A stretch of 64,000 bases of DNA, from positions 44,805 to 108,804 of the forward strand of contig CACZYK010000003.1 in assembly GCA_902785295.1 (NCBI GenBank). Direction: 5' to 3'. A model generated the notes under the pieces. The model made no database searches. It saw nothing but the letters and a program-made list of their open reading frames with translations, and was not told the origin of the DNA. Positions 18,780-27,613 of the stretch are shown here, one piece after another; the first letter of the stretch is position 1; each line of letters opens with the position of its first letter. Origin of the DNA: an uncultured Clostridium sp. (GTDB lineage: Bacteria; Bacillota; Clostridia; Clostridiales; Clostridiaceae). The position numbers and the translations under genes were made by a program.

Positions 18780-19190
18780 AATATAATTAAATGTGAGCGA
18801 ACATACTCAAAAATACCTAAAATCCGAGATGCAGTTTGTGCTGACTTTATAGAAAATGGAATCATAGGAAAAAACCAGTACAAGTTGAAATAGTCTTGTT
18901 AACTATAGGGTAGAACCTTGATGGTAATGATTGCTCAATGGTATAAGTCCCAAGAAACAAGGGCAAATATTGAAAATATTAGAGAAAGGAGGAGCTACTT
19001 AGATGGAATAAACTTACAAAGTAACACAATAAAAGTTATTGTAAGTATGTACCGATGGCTAGTCGGGAATTTACGACTGTGGAGTATCATACCAAATGTA
19101 AGTAGTTATTTATAACAAAAGCAGATACATTGAAACAGTAAGATAAAATCGTGAGATTTATCCGAATCATCTAGCATATACATTTGTATA
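18780..19190 (+). mobile_element. Possible decayed TnpB remnant (IS200/IS605-type right part)
   Basis: This 470-bp stretch between the rpmF terminator and plsX holds no intact gene. Translating in shifting frames gives fragments that resemble the end of TnpB. VMIAQWYKSQET (from about 18920) is like the IADRWYPSSKT that precedes the TnpB zinc finger. ANIENIRERRSYL follows, resembling the NASINIR block. VPMASREFTTVEYHTKCK, then a stop near 19103, occurs in a third frame. A GTGA-loop hairpin (about 19142-19162) could be a right-end structure. Base composition is less A-rich than its neighbours. All of this is by eye; it may instead be an unknown structured RNA. Confidence 0.4.
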
Positions 19191-19213
19191 TGTTTTTAGT
19201 AGCAGTGCATGTT

Positions 19214-20209
19214 ATGAAAATAGCTATAGATGGAATGGGTGGAGACAATGCACCTCAAGCAGTTGTAGAGGGCGTTGTTCAAGCGTTAAAAGAGTATGAA
19301 GATATAAAAATATATATAACAGGTCCAAAAGATGAGATAGAAAAAGAACTTTCTAAATATACTTATCCTAAAGATAGAGTAACTTTAGTTCATACAAATG
19401 AAGTCATTTCGCCAAATGAGCATCCAGTTATGGCTATAAGAAAAAAGAAGGATTCTAGTATTGTAAAAGCACTTAACCTTGTAAAAGATGGTGAATGTGA
19501 AGCTATAATATCAGGAGGAAGTACAGGAGCTTTTTTAGCTGGTTGTACTTTTGTAGTAGGAAGAATTAAAGGAGTAGAAAGACCAGCATTAGCACCTATA
19601 ATGCCTGGAAGACATGGCAAATTCATGATTGTGGATGTTGGAGCAAATGTAGATTGTAAACCTCAATATTTAGTTCAATTTGCACATATGGGTAAAATTT
19701 ACTATGAGGCTATGTTTAACACTAAAAATACCTCTGTAGGACTTCTTAATATTGGAGCAGAAGAAGAAAAGGGTAATGAACTTACTAAAGCTACTTATAA
19801 GCTTTTAAAAGAAGAAAATTTTAATTTTGTTGGAAATATTGAACCAAGAGATATTCCAAGAGGAGAGGTAAATGTTTTAGTAGCAGATGGCTTTGTGGGA
19901 AATACTGCCTTAAAGATGTATGAAGGCTCAGCATCTAATATATTAGGAATGTTAAAGGATGAAATATATTCATCTTCAATAATGTCAAAGCTTGGAGCAG
20001 CACTTTTAAAACCTGTATTTAAAAGTCTAAAGGTAAAATTTGATTATAAAGAAGTTGGAGGAGCACCATTTTTAGGAGTAAATGGAATTTGCATTAAGGC
20101 TCATGGAAGCTCTGATGGAAAGGCTTTTAAAAATGCAATTAAACAAGCTAAGCTTTTTAAAGAAAATGATATATTGAGTAAAATAGAGGAAAAGTTTAAA
20201 GAAAAATAA
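19214..20209 (+). CDS. plsX: Acyl-ACP:phosphate acyltransferase PlsX
   Basis: Forms acyl phosphate from acyl-ACP, the first step of phosphatidic acid synthesis with PlsY. The product from ATG 19214 begins [20 protein letters not shown], the exact family start, with [10 protein letters not shown] and VGANVDCKP further in; length is 331 residues. An in-frame TTG at 19184 would add ten non-conserved residues and has no ribosome binding site. Oddly, ATG 19214 has none either: the preceding bases are transposon-like rather than purine-rich. acpP follows. No FapR gene is present. Confidence 0.93.
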   Translation: MKIAIDGMGGDNAPQAVVEGVVQALKEYEDIKIYITGPKDEIEKELSKYTYPKDRVTLVHTNEVISPNEHPVMAIRKKKDSSIVKALNLVKDGECEAIISGGSTGAFLAGCTFVVGRIKGVERPALAPIMPGRHGKFMIVDVGANVDCKPQYLVQFAHMGKIYYEAMFNTKNTSVGLLNIGAEEEKGNELTKATYKLLKEENFNFVGNIEPRDIPRGEVNVLVADGFVGNTALKMYEGSASNILGMLKDEIYSSSIMSKLGAALLKPVFKSLKVKFDYKEVGGAPFLGVNGICIKAHGSSDGKAFKNAIKQAKLFKENDILSKIEEKFKEK

Positions 20210-20279
20210 GTGTAAATGTATTATTATAAAGTGATTAGCTTTAAAATATTAATAAATAAAAGCACATTTTATTACAAAC

Positions 20280-20308
20280 TTGTATTGACGAATAAATATT
20301 TATATAAT
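20280..20308 (+). promoter_or_regulatory. Possible sigma-A promoter of acpP
   Basis: TTGTAT (20280-20285), 17 bases and TATAAT (20303-20308), about 40 bases ahead of the acpP ATG. A TTGACG overlaps the minus-35 region but is too close to be used with this minus-10. Confidence 0.45.
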
Positions 20309-20349
20309 ATCATCTAAATATAATGCTTTATGCTTAGGAGGTGAAGAGA

Positions 20350-20580
20350 ATGTTTGAAAAGATAAAAGAAATTATAGCTGATAAGTTAAGTGTTGATCCA
20401 GAAAGCATCACTTTAGAGGCATCATTTATAGATGATTTAAATGCGGATTCTTTAGACATTGTTGAATTAATAATGGCTTTAGAAGATGAATTAGAAATGG
20501 AAATTCCTGATGAAGATGTAGAAGGCTTTAAAACAGTAGGTGACGTAGTTAACTATGTAAAAGCACATAATGAGGAATAA
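20350..20580 (+). CDS. acpP: Acyl carrier protein
   Basis: Carrier of growing fatty acyl chains, 76 residues and acidic. The phosphopantetheine-bearing serine is Ser34 in [11 protein letters not shown]. The ATG at 20350 is chosen because AGGAGGTG (20336-20343) is its Shine-Dalgarno; the in-frame GTG at 20341 lies inside that site. Context: plsX before it, rnc after it, as in Bacillus (which has fabD/fabG in between). Confidence 0.97.
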   Translation: MFEKIKEIIADKLSVDPESITLEASFIDDLNADSLDIVELIMALEDELEMEIPDEDVEGFKTVGDVVNYVKAHNEE

Positions 20581-20581
20581 A

Positions 20582-20616
20582 AAAATCCCGCATTTGATAT
20601 GCGGGATTTTGTTTTT
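20582..20616 (+). terminator. Rho-independent terminator after acpP
   Basis: AAAATCCCGCAT (20582-20593) and ATGCGGGATTTT (20599-20610), a perfect 12-bp stem, then GTTTTT. Confidence 0.9.
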
Positions 20617-20625
20617 AAAATAAAT

Positions 20626-20672
20626 AGTTTATTCTTGAATTTATTAGAAAGCTAAAAATTGAAGAATAAACT
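20626..20672 (+). repeat. Stem-loop ahead of rnc
   Basis: Perfect 11-bp inverted repeat (20626-20636 with 20662-20672) with a 25-base loop, ending just before the rnc ribosome binding site. RNase III often cleaves a hairpin in its own leader, so this could be an autoregulatory target; that is inference. Confidence 0.5.
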
Positions 20673-20690
20673 TTTCTAAGGAGAAGAATT

Positions 20691-21389
20691 ATGGATAAGT
20701 TTAAACTAAATGAGGTAGAAAACATATTAAATGTTAAATTTAAAAATCCTGAGCTTATAAAAACTGCCTTAACTCATAGCTCCTATGCTAAACAAACTAG
20801 GGGTGCTAAATATAATGAAAGACTTGAATTTTTAGGAGATTCAGTGCTTCAACTTACAATAACAGAATATTTATTCACTAATTATAAGTATAAGACGGAA
20901 GGAGAACTAACAAAAATAAGAAGCTTAATAGTTTGTGAAAATTCTCTTTATGAAGTAGCTCAAAATTTAAATTTGTCTTCATTTATGCTTATGAGTAAAG
21001 GAGAAGAGCTTACAGGAGGAAGAGAAAGGGTTTCTATTCAAGCAGATTCAGTAGAGGCTGTTATAGCAGCTATATACTTAGATAATGGATTAGAAAAGGC
21101 TAAGGAGTTTATATTTAAAAATTTTAAAGATATTATTAAAAAAGCAATAAATAATAAAATAGTATTAGATTTTAAAACCAATCTTCAAGAATATCTTCAA
21201 AAAGATGGAGAGGTGGACATTAAATATGAACTTGCAAAATTTGAGGGTCCTCCTCATAGAAGAAAATTTTTTGTTGAGGTTTATGTAGAAGATAAATTTA
21301 TGGGAAGAGGTCATGGTTTTAGTAAAAAAGAAGCAGAACAAAACTGTGCAAAAGAAGCTTTAATAAAATTAGGAGTTTTAAATGAGTAA
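20691..21389 (+). CDS. rnc: Ribonuclease III
   Basis: Double-strand-specific endoribonuclease of 232 residues that processes rRNA and mRNA. The catalytic signature NERLEFLGDS (Glu46 and Asp50 among the metal ligands) and a second acidic block (DSVEAVIAAIYLD) form the nuclease domain. A dsRNA-binding domain follows from about residue 160 (NLQEYLQKDGEVDIKYEL to the C-terminus). It is preceded by AAGGAG and overlaps the next gene by eight bases, so the two are translationally coupled. Confidence 0.97.
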   Translation: MDKFKLNEVENILNVKFKNPELIKTALTHSSYAKQTRGAKYNERLEFLGDSVLQLTITEYLFTNYKYKTEGELTKIRSLIVCENSLYEVAQNLNLSSFMLMSKGEELTGGRERVSIQADSVEAVIAAIYLDNGLEKAKEFIFKNFKDIIKKAINNKIVLDFKTNLQEYLQKDGEVDIKYELAKFEGPPHRRKFFVEVYVEDKFMGRGHGFSKKEAEQNCAKEALIKLGVLNE

Positions 21390-22407
21390 GAATTATTATA
21401 TTATACCTATTTTTGTTCCACATGAAGGTTGTCCTCATAATTGTGTATTTTGCAATCAAGTAAGGATAACAGGAGTTGAAAAAGTAGAAAAAGAAAATAA
21501 TAAAGAAGAACAAGGGGTTAATGCTAAAAAAGTTCGAGAAATAGTTGATGAATATTTAAAAACTTTAAATAAAGATGCAACAATTGAAATTTCCTTCTTT
21601 GGAGGGACGTTTACTGCAATAAAAGAAGAAAAACAAAGGGAACTTTTAGAAGTAGCAAAAGAATATAAAGATAAAGGGCTTATAGATAAAATAAGAATGT
21701 CCACACGTCCTGATTATATAGATGATTATATATTATCTTATTTAAAAGATTACACTGTTGATATAATTGAATTAGGAGTTCAATCTTTAGATGATGAGGT
21801 TTTAATAGCAGCAGGAAGAGGTCATGACTCTAAAGTGGTGGAAAAAGCTTCTAAGCTTATAAAAGAATATGACATAACCTTAGGACATCAAATAATGCCA
21901 GGACTTCCTAAAGATAATTTCCAAAAGGACATTGAAACAGTAAAAAAATCAATAGAGATGAAACCAGATATATGTAGGTTATATCCTTCTTTAGTAATTA
22001 AAGACACACCTATGGAAATAATGTATAATAGAAAAGAGTACATTCCATACACTTTAGAAGAAGCTGTAGAAATATGCAAAAAGCTATATATTATGTATAC
22101 AGAAGCAGGAGTTCAAGTTATAAGAATAGGACTTCAACCTACAGATACTATAAACGAAGGCAAAGACGTTGTAGCAGGACCATTCCATCCAGCTTTTAGA
22201 GAACTTGTGGAAGGAAGTATTTTATGTGATTCTATAAGAGAAAAGCTTAAAGATAAAAAAGAAGGAACAGTAAGGATAAATAGTAAAGACATAAGTAAGC
22301 TTTATGCTAGAGGAAAATTTTATTTTAATGGTCTTTTAAAAGAAGGATATAAGATTAAAGTAGAGGCTGTAAGTGATATTGAAAGAGGAAAAATAGATAT
22401 TTTTTAA
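21382..22407 (+). CDS. Elp3-like radical SAM protein
   Basis: A 341-residue protein with the iron-sulphur motif CPHNCVFC in HEGCPHNCVFCNQ and family blocks FFGGTFTAI, IELGVQSLDDEVL, HQIMPGLPKD and RLYPSLVIKDTP. These match the radical SAM half of Elp3, without the acetyltransferase domain. The substrate is unknown; tRNA modification is a guess from family membership. It overlaps rnc and is close to smc, a cluster common in clostridia. Confidence 0.85.
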   Translation: MSKNYYIIPIFVPHEGCPHNCVFCNQVRITGVEKVEKENNKEEQGVNAKKVREIVDEYLKTLNKDATIEISFFGGTFTAIKEEKQRELLEVAKEYKDKGLIDKIRMSTRPDYIDDYILSYLKDYTVDIIELGVQSLDDEVLIAAGRGHDSKVVEKASKLIKEYDITLGHQIMPGLPKDNFQKDIETVKKSIEMKPDICRLYPSLVIKDTPMEIMYNRKEYIPYTLEEAVEICKKLYIMYTEAGVQVIRIGLQPTDTINEGKDVVAGPFHPAFRELVEGSILCDSIREKLKDKKEGTVRINSKDISKLYARGKFYFNGLLKEGYKIKVEAVSDIERGKIDIF

Positions 22408-22457
22408 AAAAGGTGGGAATGCTTAAAAATATTTTTGTATTCCTTTCCTTTACTTAA

Positions 22458-22540
22458 AGCAGAATAAATATATTGTTTTATCCTGACTTAAAGCTAGCAG
22501 GGCAGAAGAACAAAATGATATATTCAATCTGCTTTTTTTA
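22458..22540 (+). repeat. Dispersed intergenic stem-loop (family member 2), probable terminator
   Basis: Imperfect inverted repeat (22458-22479 with 22512-22533) followed by seven Ts. The loop contains TGACTTAAAG (22484-22493) followed by a CTAGCAGGGC, shared in part with the element at 33679-33739. It can terminate transcription from the rnc unit. Confidence 0.7.
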
Positions 22541-22588
22541 GTAGAAAAGTATATTATTTTCTAAAAATGTAATAGAGGTGAATATAAA

Positions 22589-22690
22589 ATGAAAAAGGAA
22601 ACAAGAAATAAATTAAGATATGCCTTAGCAATAATAATGCTTATAGTTTTTATAATTGGATTAATTCCATCAGTAATGGTATTTTTTTAA
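22589..22690 (+). CDS. Small single-span membrane peptide upstream of smc (33 residues)
   Basis: A 33-codon frame with a good ribosome binding site (GAGGTG at 22575-22580). The product starts basic (MKKETRNKLRY) and then has one hydrophobic span of about 20 residues (ALAIIMLIVFIIGLIPSV), so it should sit in the membrane with its N-terminus inside. The stop is 15 bases before the smc TTG start, suggesting co-expression. I do not recognise a family. The coding call rests on the ribosome binding site, the composition and the placement. Confidence 0.65.
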   Translation: MKKETRNKLRYALAIIMLIVFIIGLIPSVMVFF

Positions 22691-22705
22691 TAAGGAGTTG
22701 AGAAT

Positions 22706-25700
22706 TTGTTTTTAAAATCATTAGAAATTAGAGGTTTTAAATCCTTTGCAGATAAAGTTGAATTAAAATTTAAAAAAGGAGTTACTGCAGTTGTAGGACC
22801 TAATGGTAGTGGAAAAAGTAATATTTCTGATTCTGTAAGATGGGTTTTAGGAGAGCAAAGTATAAAAACATTAAGAGGCGGAAAAATGGAGGATGTTATT
22901 TTTGCAGGAACTCAATTTAGAAAGCCAGTAGGGCTTGCACAGGTCTCTTTAACTTTAGATAATTCAGAAGGAGAACTTCCTATAGAATATAATGAGGTAA
23001 CTGTTACTAGAAGAATTTTTAGATCAGGAGAAACAGAGTATCTTTTAAATGGAACAAAATGTAGATTAAAAGATATTACTCAGCTTTTTATGGATACTGG
23101 AATTGGTAAGGAAGGATATTCATTAATTGGTCAAGGAAAAATAGAAGCAATTTTAAGTGGAAAGCCAGAGGAGAGAAGAAGTCTTTTAGAAGAAGCAGCA
23201 GGGATTGTTAAGTATAAATCAAGAAAAGAGGAAGCTGAGAAAAAGCTTGAAAACACAGATGACAACTTAGTAAGAATAAGAGATATTTTATCAACTTATG
23301 AAGAAAGATTAGGACCTTTAGAAAGTGAAAGAAATAAAGCACTTAAATATAGAGAAATATCTACAGATTTAAAAATAAAAGAGGTTTCTCTTATTGTATA
23401 TTATATTTCTAATATGGAAGAAATTTTATATAAATTTAATAAGGAAATAGAAGAAAAACAATTTAAGCTTAATTCTAAGAAAGAAAAGCTTTTAAACGAA
23501 AAAAATAATGTTGAAAGTTTAAAAAAATCCATAGAAAATATAGAAAAAAAGAATGAGGAAGCTAAAAGAACTTATTATGAAAAGAAAGAAAAGATTTCAA
23601 ATACTTTAAATGAAATACAAATCTTTAAAGAGAGGATTTTAAATCAAGAAAATTTATTAAAGCGAAATAGAGAAAATCTAAATAATATTATAAAAAATTT
23701 AGAAAATCTTAAAAAAGAAAAAGAATCTATGGAACTTGATATAGAGAAGAAAAAGAAAGAACAAGAAAGTACCAAAAACACAATATTATCCTTAGAAAAT
23801 GAATTTAATGAGAGTATGATAAAAATAACTAGCATAGAAAGTGAAATTGAAAATTTAAAACAAGAAGAATTTCAACTTTTAACAAATAATTCTGAAATAA
23901 AGAATGAAATTACTCTTATTAACAAAGATATAAAACTAAGAAATGAAAGAATTGAAAATTTACAAAAATCTATTGATACTATAAATGCTAATATAAAAAT
24001 TAATTTAAAAACATTAGAAGATTTAAAAAAAGATGGATATAAGAATAAAGAGATAGTTACTGCTTTAAATGAATCAATAACAAAAAGCACAAAAGAAATT
24101 TCAATTCTTAAATCTAAGCTTAAAAATAAAGAAAACCATTTAAGAGAATTAAATAAAAATTTAAATGAATTTGAAGCTAATAAAAATATGCTATCAAACC
24201 TAGAAAAGCATTATGAAGGATATAATAGGTCAGTTAAAAGCCTGATGGAAATAATCAACAAAGGCAAAATAGCTAATGCAAGTGGTACAAAAGTTTTAGG
24301 AGAAATACTACAAATAGATAAAGAATATGAAATTGCAATAGAAATAGCACTGGGTGCAGGTATTTCAAATATAATAACAGAAACAGATTCTATAGCTAAA
24401 GAGCTTATAAATTATTTAAAGATTAACAAGCTTGGAAGAGCTACTTTTCTTCCTCTTAATAATATTAAAGGCAACAAACTTACTTTAGATATTAATATTA
24501 CATCTATGGAAGGGTATATTGGAATTGCAGCTGATATAATAAAATACCCAAAAAAGTATGAAAAAGCAGTAAATAATGTACTTGGTAGGGTTATTGTAGC
24601 AAAAGATATGGATTGTGCATTAAATATATCAAAAAAAGGTAATAATAACTATAGAATAGTAACTTTAAGTGGAGAAATAATTGCACCAGGAGGAGCTTTA
24701 ACAGGAGGAAGTATACAAGGAAGGTTTACAAATATCTTAGGAAGAAAGCGTGAAATTGAAGAGCTTGAAAATAAATTAAAAAATACAAATGAAGAATTAT
24801 CAAGAGAACTAAATGAATCAGAAGCCTTAAGAATTGCTATTAAAAATTTAGATGAAAATATTTTAAATAATAAAGATGAAATTCATTCTAGAAATATTGA
24901 GATAACAAAAAATCAAGGAGAAATAGCATCTTTAAGTAATGAGATAAATAGAAGCTATAAGTCTGTTGATGTTTCAATAGAAGAAGTTAATAGACTTAAA
25001 GAACAAATTTCAACATTTAACAAAAGACTTAAAGAAAAAGAAGAAAAATTAAATGATATACAAGGACAAAATGTTGAAAATAAAGATAGAAATATAAACC
25101 TTCAAGAAAATTTAAAGAACTTAAAAAAATCTATTGATGAAAAAAGAGAAAAACTTACAGAAATAAAGGTATTAAAAGCTTCTTTAGATGAAACATTAAA
25201 TAATAAAGAAGAGGAGCTTTTAAGAAAAGAAAGAGAAATAAATGAAAGCAATAAAAATTCTAAAGCCTTAAAAGCTGAGGAAGAAAACAGTAAATTAAAG
25301 ATAGAAGAATTAAACTTAGAAATTTCAAACAAAGAAGAATTTATAAAAGTAGAGAATAAAGAAATTTTAAACTTAGAGGAAAGTTTTAAACAAGATGATG
25401 TTGAAAAATCAAAATTAAAGCAAAAGCTCAATGAAAAAGAGACACTTGTCCAAGAGGAAAGTATTATAATAGCCCAAGAAGAAAATGAGCTTAATAAAAA
25501 AGAGATTCAAAAGGCTAAAAAGGAAATTGAAAAAGAAGGATTTTATACTAAGCTTAATGAAGAGTTTAACTTAACATTAGCAGAGGGAAAAGAAATAGCT
25601 GTTCCTATTGAGAATACAGAAAGTGTTAAAAATGATATAATGAATTTAAAAAGAAAAGTAACAGCTTTAGGAACAATAAATCTTGCAGCTATTGAAGAAT

Positions 25701-26263
25701 TTGAAGAGGTAAAAGAAAAATTTGAATTTATGTCAACTCAAGAACAAGACTTAGAGAGGGCTAAAACTGAACTTTTAGAAGTTATAAAAGAAATGACAGA
25801 TAAAATGAAGGTGCTATTTAAAGAAAATTTTGTTATACTTAATAAAAACTTTAGTGAAACCTTTAAAGAATTATTCAAAGGAGGAAATGCTGAACTTATC
25901 TTAGGAGAAGGTGATGAGCTTACTTCTAACATTGAGATTAATGTAGAGCCACCAGGAAAAAAACTTCAAAATATTAATCTTATGTCTGGTGGAGAAAAGG
26001 TATTATCGGCAATTGCTTTAATGTTTGCTATCTTAAAGATGAAGCCTACTCCTTTTTGTATTTTAGATGAAATTGAGGCAGCACTTGATGATGCAAATGT
26101 TTATAGATATGCAGAGTTTTTAAAAGAATTCTCTAAAAATACTCAATTTATTGTAATTACTCATAGAAAAGGAACTATGGAAGCAAGTGATGTTTTATAT
26201 GGAGTTACAATGGAGGAAAAGGGAATATCTAAAGTGGTTTCTGTAGATTTAACAAATAATTAA
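22706..26263 (+). CDS. smc: Chromosome partition protein SMC
   Basis: Condensin ATPase of 1185 residues that compacts and segregates chromosomes with ScpA/ScpB. N-terminal Walker A is VVGPNGSGKSNISDSVRW; two long coiled coils (about 165-500 and 670-1020) flank a hinge (about 510-640, GTKVLGEILQIDKEYEIAIE onward); the C-terminal head carries LMSGGEKVLSAIALMFAIL and Walker B CILDEIEAALDDAN. The start is TTG (22706) after AAGGAG, giving MFLKSLEIRGFKSFA. ftsY follows within 17 bases, the conserved rnc-smc-ftsY order. Confidence 0.97.
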   Translation: MFLKSLEIRGFKSFADKVELKFKKGVTAVVGPNGSGKSNISDSVRWVLGEQSIKTLRGGKMEDVIFAGTQFRKPVGLAQVSLTLDNSEGELPIEYNEVTVTRRIFRSGETEYLLNGTKCRLKDITQLFMDTGIGKEGYSLIGQGKIEAILSGKPEERRSLLEEAAGIVKYKSRKEEAEKKLENTDDNLVRIRDILSTYEERLGPLESERNKALKYREISTDLKIKEVSLIVYYISNMEEILYKFNKEIEEKQFKLNSKKEKLLNEKNNVESLKKSIENIEKKNEEAKRTYYEKKEKISNTLNEIQIFKERILNQENLLKRNRENLNNIIKNLENLKKEKESMELDIEKKKKEQESTKNTILSLENEFNESMIKITSIESEIENLKQEEFQLLTNNSEIKNEITLINKDIKLRNERIENLQKSIDTINANIKINLKTLEDLKKDGYKNKEIVTALNESITKSTKEISILKSKLKNKENHLRELNKNLNEFEANKNMLSNLEKHYEGYNRSVKSLMEIINKGKIANASGTKVLGEILQIDKEYEIAIEIALGAGISNIITETDSIAKELINYLKINKLGRATFLPLNNIKGNKLTLDINITSMEGYIGIAADIIKYPKKYEKAVNNVLGRVIVAKDMDCALNISKKGNNNYRIVTLSGEIIAPGGALTGGSIQGRFTNILGRKREIEELENKLKNTNEELSRELNESEALRIAIKNLDENILNNKDEIHSRNIEITKNQGEIASLSNEINRSYKSVDVSIEEVNRLKEQISTFNKRLKEKEEKLNDIQGQNVENKDRNINLQENLKNLKKSIDEKREKLTEIKVLKASLDETLNNKEEELLRKEREINESNKNSKALKAEEENSKLKIEELNLEISNKEEFIKVENKEILNLEESFKQDDVEKSKLKQKLNEKETLVQEESIIIAQEENELNKKEIQKAKKEIEKEGFYTKLNEEFNLTLAEGKEIAVPIENTESVKNDIMNLKRKVTALGTINLAAIEEFEEVKEKFEFMSTQEQDLERAKTELLEVIKEMTDKMKVLFKENFVILNKNFSETFKELFKGGNAELILGEGDELTSNIEINVEPPGKKLQNINLMSGGEKVLSAIALMFAILKMKPTPFCILDEIEAALDDANVYRYAEFLKEFSKNTQFIVITHRKGTMEASDVLYGVTMEEKGISKVVSVDLTNN

Positions 26264-26280
26264 TTAGGAGGATAATGATA

Positions 26281-27192
26281 ATGTTTGGAAAACTTTTTAA
26301 TAAACTTAAGGATGGATTATCAAAAACAAGAGATGGATTAACAGATAAAATAAATGAGGTATTAAAGCTTGCAATAACTATTGATGATGATTTATATGAT
26401 GAGCTTGAGGAAGTCCTTATAATGGCAGACATTGGGATGGATACAACTGTTGAAATAATTGATAGATTAAAAAGTAAAATAAGAAAAGAGAAAATAAATG
26501 AAGTAGAAATGGTTTATCCAGCTTTAAAAGAAGTAATAAAGGATATGCTTTTAGAAGGTGTTGAAGAGGAGGAAGATAATGGAGAAAAGAAAGTTTTATT
26601 AGTAATAGGAGTAAATGGAGTTGGAAAGACAACCTCTATAGGAAAGCTTGCAGCTAAAAACAAAGAAGAAGGTAAAAAGGTTCTTTTAGCAGCAGCAGAT
26701 ACATTTAGAGCAGCAGCAATAGACCAACTTGAAGTATGGAGCCAAAGAGCTAATGTAGACTTAGTAAAGCATGAAGAAGGCTCAGACCCAGCTGCTGTAG
26801 TATTTGATGCTATACAAGCAGCAAAGGCAAGAAATACAGATATTCTTATATGTGATACTGCAGGAAGACTTCACAACAAGAAAAATCTTATGAATGAGCT
26901 TTCAAAAATAAATAGAATAATTGACAGAGAGTTTTCTGAAGCTAAGAAAGAAACTTTACTTGTTTTAGATGGAACAACAGGACAAAATGCAATTATACAA
27001 GCAAAGCAGTTTATGGAGGCATGTCCTATTGATGGAATAATATTAACTAAGCTAGATGGAACTGCAAAAGGTGGAGTTGTAATATCAATAAAACAAACTT
27101 TAAATATTCCAGTAAAATATATTGGAGTGGGAGAAGGTATAGATGACCTTCAAGAATTTGATGCAGAAAGTTTTGCAGAAGCACTTTTTTAA
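26281..27192 (+). CDS. ftsY: Signal recognition particle receptor FtsY
   Basis: SRP-receptor GTPase with an NG domain: GVNGVGKTTSIGKLA (G1), ADTFRAAAIDQLE, DTAGRLHNKK (G3) and TKLDGTAKGG (G4). The acidic A domain is very short, as in many Firmicutes. Two in-frame ATGs exist, 26275 and 26281. AGGAGG ends at 26271, so 26281 has normal spacing and gives MFGKLFNKLKDGLS (303 residues); the earlier ATG is only three bases from the ribosome binding site. Confidence 0.96.
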   Translation: MFGKLFNKLKDGLSKTRDGLTDKINEVLKLAITIDDDLYDELEEVLIMADIGMDTTVEIIDRLKSKIRKEKINEVEMVYPALKEVIKDMLLEGVEEEEDNGEKKVLLVIGVNGVGKTTSIGKLAAKNKEEGKKVLLAAADTFRAAAIDQLEVWSQRANVDLVKHEEGSDPAAVVFDAIQAAKARNTDILICDTAGRLHNKKNLMNELSKINRIIDREFSEAKKETLLVLDGTTGQNAIIQAKQFMEACPIDGIILTKLDGTAKGGVVISIKQTLNIPVKYIGVGEGIDDLQEFDAESFAEALF

Positions 27193-27265
27193 AAACTGTT
27201 AAGTAAAAATACTTGACAGGTTAAATATTATTTGTTATTATCTCTTTTGTAGGTAAGGTGGTTTG

Positions 27266-27595
27266 ATGGAAGATAGGGTTGAGATTTCATTATTAATGGA
27301 TTTATATGGTCCTTTATTAACAGAAAAGCAACGTGAAGTAATGGAAGTTTATTATGATGATGATTTATCATTAGGTGAAATTTCAGAATTAAATCATACA
27401 AGTCGTCAAGCAACTTATGATTTAATAAAAAGATGTTGCAAATTACTTAGATCCTATGAAGACAAGTTAAACCTACTTCAAAAGAGTATGAATCGCAAAA
27501 AAAAGATTACTAATCTTTTAATGGATTTTCAAAAAAAATATTCTCTAAATGAAGAAGAGTTAAATAATTTAAAAAAGCAATTAGAAGATTTGTAA
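27266..27595 (+). CDS. ylxM: YlxM, SRP-associated helix-turn-helix protein (UPF0122)
   Basis: A 109-residue protein related to sigma-70 region 4: EKQREVMEVYYDDDLSLGEISELNHTSRQATYDLIKRC is a helix-turn-helix. YlxM homologues modulate SRP activity in streptococci; in Firmicutes the gene sits between ftsY and ffh, as here. ATG 27266 is chosen with AAGGTGG upstream; the TTG three bases earlier is less likely. ffh follows after 18 bp. Confidence 0.93.
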   Translation: MEDRVEISLLMDLYGPLLTEKQREVMEVYYDDDLSLGEISELNHTSRQATYDLIKRCCKLLRSYEDKLNLLQKSMNRKKKITNLLMDFQKKYSLNEEELNNLKKQLEDL

Positions 27596-27613
27596 TAATT
27601 AAGGAGGTTTAAT

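Noticed and set aside
18918-19115. A 65-codon open frame between rpmF and plsX
   Set aside because: No ribosome binding site and a composition unlike its neighbours; it crosses what look like several decayed TnpB frames, so I treat it as scar sequence, not a gene.
18794-19190. Group II or group I intron remnant suggested by a GTGAGCGAAC start and hairpins
   Set aside because: No domain V-like stem with the catalytic triad and no group I P7 signature could be found; a TnpB remnant explains the peptide fragments better.
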